From Pristionchus mayeri (Eukaryota > Nematoda > Chromadorea > Rhabditida > Neodiplogasteridae): DNA of 64,000 bases. The stretch is from contig BTRK01000001.1 in the NCBI GenBank assembly GCA_036245805.1, positions 9,796,001 through 9,860,000 of the forward strand. Direction: 5' to 3'. A program made the position numbers and the translations under genes. The stretch's first letter is position 1. Each line of letters opens with the position of its first letter. The notes beneath the pieces are model-generated. The model searched no databases, was not told the DNA's origin, and worked only from the letters and a program-made list of their open reading frames with translations. Positions 11,800-23,094 of this stretch are shown piece after piece.

Positions 11800-13049
11800 T
11801 TAGGTTGAACAGAAAGTCTTTATCCACTGTTTTGCTCGATCACTGCTCAGTGCAGGATACCTTTGGTGTTCCCTCGCCTCTAGTCAATAACACATGACAA
11901 AGGGACTATGTGGTCAACAACTCCCCATTCCACGCCTTTCATTCTGCCACTAGTAAGACCACGATGTTTGTTCCCACGGCCTTGCACATCCGCAACGTTC
12001 TGTTATTCGTATTTCTCTCTCACACTACAATGAAGGAATAGGAACGTCAGTTGGCTGAAGTGTACGATTCATATGCCACTCACTACCAGACCATGCGCAA
12101 TTGGTACCAACTCTTCGAGAAGGGGGACTTTTCCATGGATGATCATGACCGGTCTGGGAGGCCACCCGAGCTGGATTTGGATGCGCTACGGATCGTAGTG
12201 GAATTGGATCCTTCCCAAATACCCGCGACATGGCAGCCACACTTGGGGTATCGCAAAGCACCATCGTAAAATGATTGGTCTCCATTGGCAAGAAGAAGAA
12301 GCTAGGCCGTTTCATACCCCACAAATTGACCCAAGACCAGTTTGACCACCGTGTCGACGATTCCCTTTCTCTACTCACTCTTCACGCTGGAGATCGATGG
12401 TTGGACCGTCTCATAACAGGGGTCGAGAAGTGGGTCTGCTATGAGAATCACCATAGGAGGGCACAGTGGGTGGATGTCAATGAGACCCCACAGGACGTCG
12501 CAAAGCCTGGCCTTCACCCTATGAAAATCTTGCTCTCTGCCTGGTGGGGGGTGGATGGCCCGATTTACTGGGAGCTCCTACCCGAGAAGCGGATAATTAC
12601 TGAATATGTCTACACTAAACAACTACGGAATCTCAAGAAGAAATTCGCACAATCTGCCCTGAACGGCAAGAAAGTGTACTATCAACACGATAACGCCCGA
12701 CCCCATGTTGCACGGCAGGTCAAGCAGGAGCTGTCCAAATAAGGCTGGATGGTTCTCCCTCATACACCGTATTCTCCTGACTTGGCCCCTTCGGATTATT
12801 GGTTGTTCTCGGATCTGACCCGTCATCTCGATCAGAGATCCTTCATTTCCCGTGGGGCGATCGAGGCCGCACTCAAGCAATATTTTAATTCGCGCCGAGA
12901 TGGGTTCTATAAGGAGGGAATCCATAAGTTGCCTGAACGTTGGAGATTTGTCGTAGATAACAATGGTGCATATGTTTGATTTTGCTCTTGTGCTTTATTG
13001 TCAGAAGAAGGGAAATAAAAAGTGGATAAAGACTTTCTATTCAACCTAA
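11800..13049 (+). mobile_element. mariner transposon, 1250 bp
   Basis: Terminal inverted repeats TTAGGTTGAACAGAAAGTCT (left) and the matching inverse at the right end, extending about 29 bp through TTATCCACT. The element is flanked by TA on both sides (11798-11799 and 13050-13051), the expected mariner target duplication. It encodes a broken transposase (12051-12979). Removing it would restore an intron end reading ATATCTTCAG immediately before the exon at 13059. Confidence 0.93.
12051..12979 (+). pseudogene. mariner transposase, inactivated
   Basis: A mariner-family DD34D transposase, which would bind the TIRs and cut and paste the element in the nucleus. Visible parts: N-terminal helix-turn-helix region with the DRSGRPP motif (12051-12180), linker KKLGRFIPHKLT, the catalytic-site context ITG.EKWV, the second-Asp motif HDNARPH, and YSPDLAPSDYWLF. 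There are 34 residues between the second and third Asp, counting the stop as one position. Breaks: a frame change near 12210-12220, a TGA at 12270-12272, the first catalytic Asp replaced by Val (GTC at 12422-12424), and a TAA at 12740-12742. It cannot make active enzyme but could be mobilised in trans because both TIRs are intact. Confidence 0.92.
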
Positions 13050-13058
13050 TATCTTCAG

Positions 13059-13501
13059 TGGAGAAAATGCGATTCGACCTATCCACACTTCACTCGAAGA
13101 ATACGATCATGTCGAAAAGGCAGAGGTTGTAATGGGAGCATAAAAACAATTATTCTTCAAAATTCAGAATGAAACCGTTTTATTCTTGGGATTGGAGGAC
13201 GTGTACTATTTTGAAAACACATGTGAGCCTCCACGTGATGAGTGCCAAATCACGGAGCTCTCCCAATGCATCGCCAAAATATATGTCGTGGTAATTTTAG
13301 ATACATATTTAATTATTTTTAAAAACAATTAAATTAGAAAAAAAGAAACATACTACAGGCAAGATTCACCATCAAACAATCGAAATTGGATTGAATATTG
13401 GACTCTTGAAAGACTCATTTTCACACTTGAAAAGATACTTGAAAGATCCATCGTCTACGCTGAAAGACTATCATCAGTCGTGGTATCAAATGCTGCAAGA
13501 T
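13059..13501 (+). CDS. Unrecognised gene, exons after the mariner
   Basis: Three exons with good acceptors and donors: 13059-13126 (starting right after TCTTCAG; SGENAIRPIHTSLEEYDHV..), 13168-13290 (NETVLFLGLEDVYYFEN..., donor GTG|GTAATT) and 13359-13501 (KIHHQTIEIGLNIGLLKDSF..., donor GAT|GTGAGT). The composition suggests a soluble helical protein. No domain is recognised. The upstream intron carries the mariner and the downstream intron carries foldback FB-B, so this transcript spans two large insertions. Confidence 0.5.
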
Positions 13502-13623
13502 GTGAGTTATGAGTCAAGTTTTAACATAATGATTATGAAGCAATTAAGCGTCCCTATTAAAGCGTACATAATATACGTTATATGGGACGAATCACGAAAG
13601 AATTGCCTATTTTAGGGGGGCAA

Positions 13624-16183
13624 CGGCGGTAGGAATCTAAATTGACCTAAGCGGAAACAAATTTAATACAACGTATTTCAAATGATTCACTTTCAAACTG
13701 CGTTGTTATAATTTTGATAACTGTCGTCATCTTCAGAGGGCCAAACTTGGCACAATCACTTTTTGGATGTCAAATCGGGTGTACTTTATCGAATATAATT
13801 TTGTTTAAAATTAAGATATCCTCTCGTCCTTTGCTTCGAATGAAAAGGGAGATCATGCACTACAAATATCAGGTTGATGATATCATTCAATGTACAATTT
13901 CTGGCCCAACGCGTAAAAAACCCAATAGCGCGCGCTCTAACCGTCAGGCGCTCCAGCCGCCTGAACCTCTCTCCCTCCCCTCCATTTTGCGCTCTCCTGA
14001 ACGCGTCCTTCCTTGTTTTTTACCTCATTTTGAGCGTTGTAACGCGCGTAATTCAAAAGATATAAATTAACTTTCAAGAGATAAATATTTAGTTCTTCCT
14101 CCTCTATATTTATAGCCATGATCCGGCTTCTTATCTCAACTTTGACCGGATGTATACTTTTGCGCTTTTCTATGAATTTTTGGGATGGAATTTCATATTT
14201 CTCGATGCGCCCTATCGAATTATTGAGATTGATATCGAGGAACGTTTCTACACTTTTTTATGCGGTTGTACCCATGCCAAAGGGTGAGAATTATCAAAAT
14301 ATTGATTTTTGAATTTAATTTTCGATCGTACCATAATTGTGACAAGTGATATTCGTATATCTATCGGGAAACAATGTAAACGCAAGTTCTGAATGGTTTT
14401 TGAGCTCATTAGAAGCCAATAGAGGCCTGGTAAGTGTGGAAATCGTACGGGGGGTATTATTCTTTTTGGAGCCACCTAACGAAAAACCGCGCCCTTTTCT
14501 ACCACATCCGATTCCGTAGATTGTTTTGCATACAGTTATTCACCCATAGAAACCGTCGATCGCGCGTATTGGCTCGAATCACTTTTTTCCGATTTGCAAG
14601 AACCGGATTTTGTTTGCACAACCGCCCACCCCGGACCAGAAATTGTACTTTGAATAATATCATCAACCTGATGATTGTAGTGCATGGTCTCCTCTTTCAT
14701 TCAAAGCATAGAACGAGAGGTTATCTTAATTTTAAAGGAGGAGTAAACTCAAAATTCAACTTTGTAGATATCATATCACGCCTCTCACGGGAGATTCGAG
14801 CTGAGATAGGGAATAGAAGGAAAATCGTGAAATCGGTTCTGACCAGTTTTGGGCACCTTGAGGCATGCCTGACCGTCCCCCAAAGTCATATTTTGCATAA
14901 CTCATTTTGCAGCTCGCAGCACCGGGTCGGTGATCGGCACCTCCTCCTTTCGCGGCGATTATCTCGATTCCCGTCTAACAGAATCGAAATTTGTTCTCTG
15001 AGTGACCCCTACTAATTTTTCGAACTCCATCGATCTGTACAAACCGTTTCTCTTGAATGTCAATTTTAATCATGCTACAATCATAGCCAATTTTTTCGAA
15101 AATGTAGGCAAAGGAGCAGCTCAAATTTTCATAGTGCATGCTGCGCATCAAGAGCTCTAGAATGAATGGGCCGAAGATACGTTCTCATTGGTGTGATTTA
15201 TGCCCATTTTAGTTTTCCTTATTATTTGAACTTTATTTTAAACAGAACAATTAAGTGATAGCGATCATTCTTGACCGCATTCTCAGATGTGAGCGGTGTA
15301 CGGGTTAATTATTACGTTGAAAATAAAGTTCAAATGATAAGTAAAACTAAAATGGGCATAAGTCACACCAATGTGATCGTATTTTCGGCGCAAGCCATTC
15401 ATTCTAGAGCTCTTGATCCGCTGCATGCACTGCGAAAATTTGAGCTGCTCCTTTGCATACATTTTCGAAAAAATCGACAATGAATGTAGCATGATTTGAA
15501 TTTACATTCAAGAGAAACGGTTTGTACAGATCGATAGAGCTCGAAAAATTAGTAGGGGTCACTCAGAGAACAAATTTCGATTATGTTAGACGGGAATCGA
15601 GATAATCTCTGCGAAAGGAGGAGGTGCCGATCACCGACCTGGTGCTGCGATCTGCAAAATGAGTTATGCAAAATATGACTTTGGGGAACGGTCAGGCATG
15701 CCTCAAGGTGCCCAAAACTGGTCAGAACCTATTTCCCGATTTTCCTTACATTCCCAAAAATTGCGATTCTAGCTCTATTCTCTCGTGAACGGCGTGATAT
15801 GCATTGCCTAGAGCTCCACAACGATAAGAAGCTCCGAAATTTTCACATTGATATCTCCATTCCGAACAGAGTTATAGCTAATTGGCTTGGAGCCAGATCA
15901 GGGAAAGCTCAGGGAAGGGGGCGAGATAGCACGCGACTTGAAGAGAGTGCGTCCCTAGGTGAAACATATTTCAACCGGGCGTGCGTTTGCATTTAATCCT
16001 CCTTTAAACAAAGTTTTGCTCGATAAAGTGCACCCGATTTGACATCCAAAAAGTGATTGTACCAAGTTTGGCCTCCTGAATTTCGAAGGTAAAATTCTAA
16101 CAACGCAGTTGGAAAGAACATTTGAAATACTTTGAGTTAAATTTATTTCTGGCTAGGTCGATTTTGATTCATACCACCGCGGA
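13624..16183. mobile_element. Foldback element FB-B containing repeat R1
   Basis: The outer ends pair (CGGCGGTAGGAATCTAAATT.. at 13624 against its inverse ending near 16183), as do TTTTTGGATGTCAAATCGGG and its inverse (13760/16040), and a long inner block 14764-15246 against 15316-15803. The axis is near 15280. The inner block is dispersed repeat R1, also found at 1-210 and 56110-56570. Between 13860 and 14720 the left arm has extra sequence without a partner. Long frames here (for example 14434-15015) are arm sequence, not genes. Confidence 0.8.
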
Positions 16184-16376
16184 GTAGTCAATACTCTCGC
16201 GATTCCTCTCATATATTAAAATTCGTAGTAGAGTTGTTATGACGTTTAGGAAAGGCATCATGCATCTATTTGTGTTTGTTCTCATTCTTTTAACGGATTT
16301 ACAACGAACTACTTATCAAAATACGATATACGAGCATTTGTTTCACCAAAAATATCGACTAATATTCATTTCTCAG

Positions 16377-17177
16377 GACCTCCCTGTGAACGATATCGAT
16401 CGAATAATCCATTCCACTACTAATGTAGGCATTGTGAAATTTTATTCGAGATAAACGATTAGTTTTGCAGGTGGATGATGTAAAAACGCAACTTCGACAA
16501 TTTGGAAATACTGCGATAGAGAATCGTTCAGCGAAAATTGTTTCGGAAATGGTTGGCAAACAACTCCATTGATAAACTATAGCAATTGTTTGCCAGCCAA
16601 ATGTGGCAAAAACGCATCCGGACGCTTATTCTTTGGGGACAAATTTTCTGCGAGCGAACGAATTGATTATTGGAAAGGACTACCGAGTCATAGCTGTTGA
16701 AGAGAACAGGTTGTTTTAAAGAATGCGGAATTTCATCTTGAAGGATCCACTTTAAGCGGACCAACACTTAGAGTGCAAATGATGACTAATCAAGAGCCAT
16801 TCGGAGTGAAACAGTTCCTTGAACTGCGTCACGGCTGCTTGATCACCAGTGCATCACCTCCTCTGGCAAGCTCATCGCATCGTTGTTTAATCAAGGTGCT
16901 GCAAATTTTCCCAAAACAATATCACGAAATTTTGTTAAGAACTGCGCAAAGTCCATCATCGTTTTGAGAGCGTTCGAATTCTATGAAAATGTAAGTTTTC
17001 AAAGTAGGTTATCACATTGTTTGTGGAGGAAAATCCACATAAACGTTTTTCAGCCGACAGAACAGCCAATTGGAAAAGATATTCCTAGTGAAGCGATCCA
17101 GAATCCAGTGAAGTTCAACATTCACCAATCGTCTTCTTCGTATCCTCCTCGTCAGCGGTCAACATCAAGCTACGATG
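16377..17177 (+). CDS. Unrecognised gene, 3' exon block
   Basis: Exon islands after TTTCTCAG at 16377 (DLPVNDIDRIIHSTTN), after TTTTGCAG at 16471 (VDDVKTQLRQFGNTAIENRS...), an exon ending at about 16990 (GKLIASLFNQGAANFPKTIS..., donor AAT|GTAAGT) and 17054-17177 (PTEQPIGKDIPSEAIQN..., Ser/Pro-rich, donor GATG|GTAATA). One frame between 16550 and 16790 is unclear, so an exon there may be damaged. No family is recognised. It probably continues the transcript of the earlier exon blocks. Confidence 0.45.
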
Positions 17178-17497
17178 GTAATAGGACGATAACTAAACAG
17201 CTGGTGCTTTTTTAAAAGTCGCGTGGTAGATAGTCAAATCTCGTGTAAGAGCGAAATAAGCTCCTCAAATAAAAGTGTGCATTGCTATCGGATGTTGCTT
17301 ACAGGCGTACGCACGAAAAGTAGCTGTAAGTATTCTCAACCGACAGTTTGATCAGTTGCCAAGTCAATCACTCTCAGCTACCCTCAGTCGTCTTCATTGA
17401 AAGTGGTTCGGTTCGAATTGATTTAGTGAAACACGTCAAAATAACTATCAAAAAATGGATTTGCTAAATGAATCGTTCGTGCTCAAATAAGGAGCAT

Positions 17498-20136
17498 TTA
17501 AGAGACCCGCTCCGTAAGACTCGACCATTTCGTCCACCCCGCGGACATGTTTCTCTAGGAACGGAATCCGAGGGGTCTTTGCTATGGTGGAAGGAGTGTC
17601 TTGGGCAAGCATTATGACATTCACCTCTTATTATATGGCTTTGAGCAAGTTGAAATTATTAATATAAGTGAAAATGGACAAAAAATCATACTTTCTGAAT
17701 TTTTCGAATTCGACTCAAAAGTCAATTTGCACTTTATTTGGGGTACCCTGAGTTTCAAAAAAATAAAATCTGAGCCAATTCCACTCGATTCTAAATACAC
17801 TTTTTCGATCCAATTTTTCACTTTTTTCGAATTTATACGGCTTCTAAAGTGTCAAAGCCCTTAGGTTTTATGTATGCGTGATTACCCGATGGTACCTGAG
17901 TGTATCCCTCAAGATCTTATGACCAGGCTCGATTCCGCTTTTTTGGTATGTTTTTCTAAACTTGTCATGTTACCATCCCTTCCATATGAAACATGGCCAT
18001 ATCAGCGAAACATATTGAATATCGAGCAGACACTGTTAGTTTGCGACTAATCTATGATAGCGAAGATAAAAGGTACTGAAAATTTTGAAGTTTGGCGAAT
18101 TTTAGAAAAATCGTTTTTCATTGGTACTATTGATTCCGTGACACCGTCTCCGCCTCACCAAGGCGCCTATCCATTGGGGACGGGGAATTGGTAGTCGTGA
18201 CTAGATCACGCAGGTAAATAGGTCTGGCGAAAGGTGGGCACTCCGGACTGAATCCGCTCAAATTGACACTGGCCTAGCAGTGTTCTCCCGCGAGCCCAGT
18301 CTCGAAGTCGGGATGTACCTTTACCTTTACCTTTTACTATTGATACCATGTTCGTCGCTCGATAAACGTCAAATTTCAACCCAAAGCCCACGGCTCATAA
18401 CGAAAACTTGCAGTAAATATCGACTATTATTAAAAAAGAACATTGGATCGATCATGTCTTTTTCCGAAATTTACGTATTCCGGCCCTGAAAACGCTTCAT
18501 CATCGAAGGTGGAACTTGGTTCTTTTCGGAGCCCACTTCCTGCATTGTTCAACCTGATTTCACTTTTCTACAACTTGTGGGATTGCGTGGGACCAGAAAA
18601 CAATGAATTTGATGAACATCTTGCGAAATCGATTTTCGAAACATCGAAAGTTCCTAAAATCGTACATTCCAATCTCGCGAACTTCAACTAAAAGCCTACC
18701 CAATGTAGTCACAAATTGAAGTAGGCTCTCAAATGACTCTTGCACGGCTGAAAGCACTATAGGATCGTCTTCCGAAACTTGAGTTTTTTTCAATTGAAAA
18801 TGAGCAATCAAATTTTCGAAAAATGCCGCGTTTTCAGGGCCGGAATACGTAAATTTCGGAAAACCGCATGATAGATCCGATGCTATATTCTAAAAGTAGT
18901 CGATCTGTATTGTATCTTTTCGGTATAATCCGTGGGCTTTGGGTTGAAATTCGTCAGATTGGAATGCCCAATTTTAGGAAGTTTCGATGTTGCGAAAGTC
19001 GATTTCGCAATATGGGCGCCAACTTCATTGTTTTCTGGTCCCACCCAATACTACAAGTTGCAGAAAAGTGCAATCAGGTTGAACATTGCATGAAATCGCC
19101 TCCGAAAACTACAAAGTTCCAGCCACCTTCGATGATGAAGCGTTTTTCAGTGCCGGAATACGTAAATTTCGGAAAACGACATGATCGATCCAATGTTCTT
19201 TTCTAATAATAGTCGATATGTACTGCAAGTTTTCGTTATGAGCCGTGGGCTTTGGGTTGAAATTTGACGTTTATCGAGCGACGAACATGGTATCAATAGT
19301 AAAAGGTAAAGGTAAAGGTACATCCCGACTTCGAGACTGGGCTCGCGGGAGAACACTGCTAGGCCAGTGTCAATTTGAGCGGATTCAGTCCGGAGTGCCC
19401 ACCTTTCGCCAGACCTATTTACCTGCGTGATCTAGTCACGACTACCAATTCCCCGTCCCCAATGGATAGGCGCCTTGGTGAGGCGGAGACGGTGTCACGG
19501 AATCAATAGTACCAATGAAAAACGATTTTTCTAAAATTCGCCAAACTTCAAAATTTTCAGTACCTTTTATCTTCGCTATCATAGATTAGTCGCAAACTAA
19601 CAGTGTCTGGTCGATATTCAATATGTTTCGCTGATATGGCCATGTTTCATATGGAAGGGATGGTAACATGACAAGTTTAGAAAAAATACAAAAAAAAGCG
19701 GAATCGAGCCGGGTCATAACATCTTGAGGGATACACTCAGGTACCATCGGGTAATCAAGCATACATAAAACCTAAGGGCTTTGACACTTTAGAAGCCGTG
19801 TAAACTCGAAAAAGTGAAAAATTGGATCGAAAAAGTGTATTTAGAATAGAGTGGAATTGGCTCAGATTTTATTTTTTTTGATACTCAGGGTACCCCAAAT
19901 AAAGTTCAAATTGGCTTTTGAGTCGAATTCGAAAAATTCAGAAAGTATGATTTTTTGTCCATTTTCACCTATATTAATAATTTCAACTTGCTCAATGGCC
20001 GTACCATATAATAAGAGGTGAATTTCATAATGCTGGCCCAAGACACTCCTTCCACCATAGCAAAGACCCCATGGATTCCGTTCCTAGAGGAACATGTCCG
20101 CGGGGTGGTCGAATCTTACCGAGCGGGTCTCTTAAG
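17498..20136. mobile_element. Foldback element FB-C, 2.6 kb
   Basis: The two halves are inverted around 18817. The end TTTAAGAGACCCGCTC pairs with GAGCGGGTCTCTTAA at the far end. CACTCCTTCCACCATAGCAA pairs with its inverse, and the 18206-18391 sequence reappears inverted at 19245-19430 with identical translation. The arms are about 1.2 kb. A third, shorter copy of CCGGAATACGTAAATTTCGG lies near the centre (18840). The paired microsatellite CCTTTACCTTTACCTTT is in both arms. There are no genes inside. Confidence 0.88.
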
Positions 20137-20239
20137 ATACGGTCCACTAGAGAACGTAACCCTAGGTGGTCACAAAAGTGAATTTCGTCCATATTTTTTT
20201 GTAGGTAATGGACTATATTTAGCATTGTATGCAGTGCAT

Positions 20240-20750
20240 GTAATTTCATTTTTTTACTAATTATGACAATTTCCCGTATTCTGGTGGAGTAAATGTTCTG
20301 ATATTTAAAGGGGGGGGGTGACATCTCTTGCAATTTGTAAACATTATGTGTACATTTGCATATATATGCCTTGTTACAATGCGATCTTGAGTTTCAACGT
20401 ATGGGGTTCATGGAAACTCCTAAATCACGACCACCTATACGTTGATTTGGAGAAAAACGCAAGATCGTCTAGTAAAGGTAAAGTAAAGGTAAAGTCGCAC
20501 CGTATATCTAGGAATATTCATCCTGCGGTGACTAGAAAATAAGGTCTAGTAACCAGACTTATATGTGTTAATGTAGAGGAGCACATACTAACTCCCAAGT
20601 CGATATGCCGAATTGCAAACGAACGGTGGCAAAAATTAGTTTGGCAAATGTCGGTTTAGCAAATTTCACCCCCCACCCAAATAAAGGTATGGAAATAGTT
20701 TAATCACGGCAAAATCGAAATTTATGATTTTGGTATATTTTATAAAAAAT
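20240..20750. other. Non-coding stretch after FB-C
   Basis: AT-rich DNA with a poly-G run near 20312 and a short GGTAAAGGTAAA microsatellite near 20475 (also present in FB-C). No supported gene. Confidence 0.4.
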
Positions 20751-20755
20751 AAAAG

Positions 20756-21301
20756 ACCGATTAAGGATGGAGAACTGGCAGAATTCATCGATCCATATGA
20801 GCTCATTCAACAGAAGAGAAAGCTGAACAAACAGAGAAAAACTCTCGAGATGATAGCTCAAGCATGTTTTAGTACATAACTATTGTTTATAAATCAAAAT
20901 TAGATGGTCCATATTCTTCGATTGCCAATTCAAACGGATGATGGATCACCTCAAGAGATTCGATGTGATGGCTTCATCGAGCAAGCACGAAGAGAAATAG
21001 AATGTAAGAAGAGAAAAGATGTAGTTTTAAAGAATTTTTGCATTTCCATTAATGCTTACAGAGAAATTGGATTATAAATTTCAGGTTTTCTTCTCACAAT
21101 GAAGCAAATTGATGAAAAACTGGCCAAAACCAAACCCTCCAAATGGCCGTATCCAGACACTCAACTGATCAATGAAATAGCTTAGTATGAGAAAAAATAC
21201 ATTTATTTATCTAATAGTGTCATTGCAGCCACTATGGTGCAAAATCCAACGTTGTTGGGCTAGTTGTCCGATGTTTCTATGGGAAGGCTACGACATTTTG
21301 A
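20756..21301 (+). CDS. Unrecognised gene, four exons near the 3' end
   Basis: 20756 to about 20873 (KDGELAEFIDPYELIQQKRK...), 20904-21003 (MVHILRLPIQTDDGSPQE..., ending GAA T|GTAAG), 21085-21184 (CFLLTMKQIDEKLAKTKPSK...) and 21229-21301 (HYGAKSNVVGLVVRCFYGKA, TGA at 21299-21301). The last three exons join in phase through TTTCAG and TTGCAG acceptors. The join from the first exon is not resolved; the ATG at 20904 could start a separate gene. The charged, helical composition is not diagnostic. The stop at 21299 lies just before a LINE-type insertion, so an older downstream exon may have been separated from this block. Confidence 0.5.
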
Positions 21302-21332
21302 CACACATTTTGATTAATACACTAATGCAGTC

Positions 21333-21367
21333 TTTGTATGCATTAGTGTATTAAATGCATACAAAGA
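21333..21367. other. Perfect short hairpin before the LINE endonuclease ORF
   Basis: CTTTGTATGCATT and its exact inverse AATGCATACAAAG flank AGTGTATTA, giving a 13-bp stem. The motif TGCATTTAATAC repeats just downstream. The hairpin overlaps the 5' boundary of the high-GC retroelement segment and may mark the insertion junction. Confidence 0.5.
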
Positions 21368-22230
21368 CAACTATGCATTTAATACAAAACAAAATGCACA
21401 CGATGGGTCGCCACTTCTACATCGGCACCATCAACGCCAGGACGCTCGGCCCAAGGGAGAAGCAGTCGGAGATGGAACTCGCCCTCGACAAGATCAAGTG
21501 GGACGTGGTTGCAGTGCAGGAAGCCAGGATTGTGGGTTGTGCCTCGTTCAATCTTACATCCTCAGGCACTGTAGTCTACCACTCGGGCGGGCCCACTGCT
21601 TCCCATGGCGTGGCATTTTTGCTTCGACAGCAACTCGCGCGCGGAGCTGTGTTCAATGGCCTCTCCCCTCGTTTGGCCACTCTGCTCCTTCCCGACCTAC
21701 GGCTCTTCCTGGTCTGCGCTTACGCCCCTACGTCTTCCTACGATGACGACGCGTATGAAGACTTCCTAGACCAGGTTGAGACCGCCCTGCGGAGTGCCCC
21801 AAAAGGCCATATGCCAGTTCTGGTTGGTGACTTCAACTGTCGAGTGGCGAGGGAACCTGGCAATGAAAGATTTGTCGGTAACTTTGCCTCTCCCACACCG
21901 AACTCACGCGGACGCTGCTTCACTGAGCTCTGCGTGAGGAACAGACTGCGCATCCTGAACACGTTCCCCAAGAGACGGCACGGTCGAATCTGGACCTGGC
22001 GATCCCCAAACGGCTCCGCATTCCACCAAATTGACTACGTTGCAGCGCCCGCCACAGCGAGAGTAGTCAACTGTGGAGTCGTTGGTCGGTTTGAGTTTGA
22101 CTCCGACCATCGCCTTGTTCGGATGTGCCTCTCCCTCCCTGGCAAGGCGAGGCAGAAAAGATGCAGGGAGCGGCTAGATTTCGATCGAACTGCTTACGTA
22201 TTTCAGAATGTATTTTTGATTACTTTATAG
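21355..22230 (+). mobile_element. Non-LTR retrotransposon endonuclease (APE-like) ORF
   Basis: A 291-codon open frame of the endonuclease/exonuclease/phosphatase fold. In LINEs this domain nicks target DNA to prime reverse transcription. Motifs in order: TINARTL near the N terminus, VAVQEAR (catalytic Glu), VCAYAPTSSYDDD, PVLVGDFNCRVA (Asp and Asn), TWRSPNGSAFHQIDYV, and the closing DSDHRLVRM (Asp-His pair). The frame is intact and GC-rich against AT-rich surroundings, which suggests recent arrival. No reverse transcriptase follows; the frame runs into host-like sequence near 22190. Loss of the 3' part while the 5' domain is kept is unusual, because LINE copies are usually 5'-truncated. The alternative is a captured or co-opted domain. 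Confidence 0.88.
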
Positions 22231-22294
22231 ATTAGAAAGAATGCTATGTTGGAACACATTACAAAGCACGGCGTGTAACTGTTTGTTTCTTCAG

Positions 22295-22424
22295 AATATC
22301 GTTGAGAAGATAACTCGAGGGGAGCGACTAGTAGAAATACAACTTCCTTACCAGGATCTGAAAACAGCAGAAAAGCTTGCTCGATTCATTCGAGCAAGGA
22401 GAATGTCCCCTACCGATGTATAGG
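22295..22424 (+). CDS. Possible last exon of the + strand gene
   Basis: After TTTCTTCAG the frame reads NIVEKITRGERLVEIQLPYQ..., ending RRMSPTDV then TAG at 22422-22424. It fits as the C terminus of the unrecognised gene whose exons end at 21301, separated from it by the LINE-derived ORF. The joining phase cannot be proved. Confidence 0.4.
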
Positions 22425-22740
22425 CATGCCTTCCTTAAATATCAACACCTAGAATAGAGCGTAAATCATATTCGTTTTTTATTCCATTTATCAATTAGTT
22501 GAAGAACAAATGTTTGCTTAAATACTGATAAAAAATTGAATTGTACCTCGTTTTTTTAGAACAAATGAGCATTTATGTCCCGATCAGAACTGATAAAAAA
22601 TGAAATGGTTTCTTTTTTATGTGAATCGCATGAAAGTTCTTCTGAAACCGTAATAACCATCACTTTATCGCAATTCTGTATGCGTTACAAATAGCACTGG
22701 AATCATACTTTATCAACACAAGAATCAGCTGAGATTAGGT
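22425..22740. other. Intergenic DNA
   Basis: AT-rich and free of recognisable features. It separates the exon ending at 22424 from the remnant of the secreted-protein family at 22745. Confidence 0.4.
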
Positions 22741-22744
22741 AGGA

Positions 22745-23094
22745 GTTGTCTACACCAAGACTATCAGAAGCCTGCAATCATAATTCGATTTTGGTTCAAT
22801 GAATTGCGGTACTTGCACAGTAAGGAAAGACTATTTTGGACCTGATGCTTGTATTCTTCGTTAGGCCGGTAAGATGCACAAGGGAGGGTTGCTCATCAAT
22901 CTTCTATCCCATCACTCTATGCCTTCACTAATGCACGCCCGAACATTGATTTTGGAAACACTAACTATCATTTCGCAAATGTGCGCCAACCCTAAGCAAA
23001 TGCGCATACAAAAAAACGCGAAACGGTAGACGATGTGGTCGATCCAATCGCCGCGGGCAGGTAAGATATCCAAACACTCTAACACGTGTATCAC
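22745..23094 (-). pseudogene. Remnant of the secreted protein B family
   Basis: On the minus strand 22912-23094 reads VYRFAFFCMRICLGLAHICE.., closely resembling the VFRFAFCANK and DGLANIYEMIESVSK parts of secreted protein B (35480-35840 minus, 44759-45060 plus). The two parts are fused with sequence lost between them. The downstream DNA (GTAGGAGTTGTCTACAC, CAGAAGCCTGCAATCA) is also shared with 35450-35510. It is a decayed paralogue fragment outside the palindrome. Confidence 0.6.

Noticed and set aside
12025..12378. 117-codon frame opposite the mariner transposase
   Set aside because: A shadow of the transposase coding strand; no independent support.
14434..15015. 193-codon open frame on the + strand
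   Set aside because: It lies wholly within the arm of foldback FB-B, overlaps repeat R1, and its translation has no protein-like features.
18206..18391. Paired identical 61-codon frames at 18206 and 19245
   Set aside because: Identical because they are the two arms of FB-C; not a gene pair.
21498..22110. Other frames over the endonuclease ORF (21498-21746, 21738-21971, 21904-22110)
   Set aside because: Shadows of the GC-rich endonuclease frame; only the 291-codon frame carries motifs.
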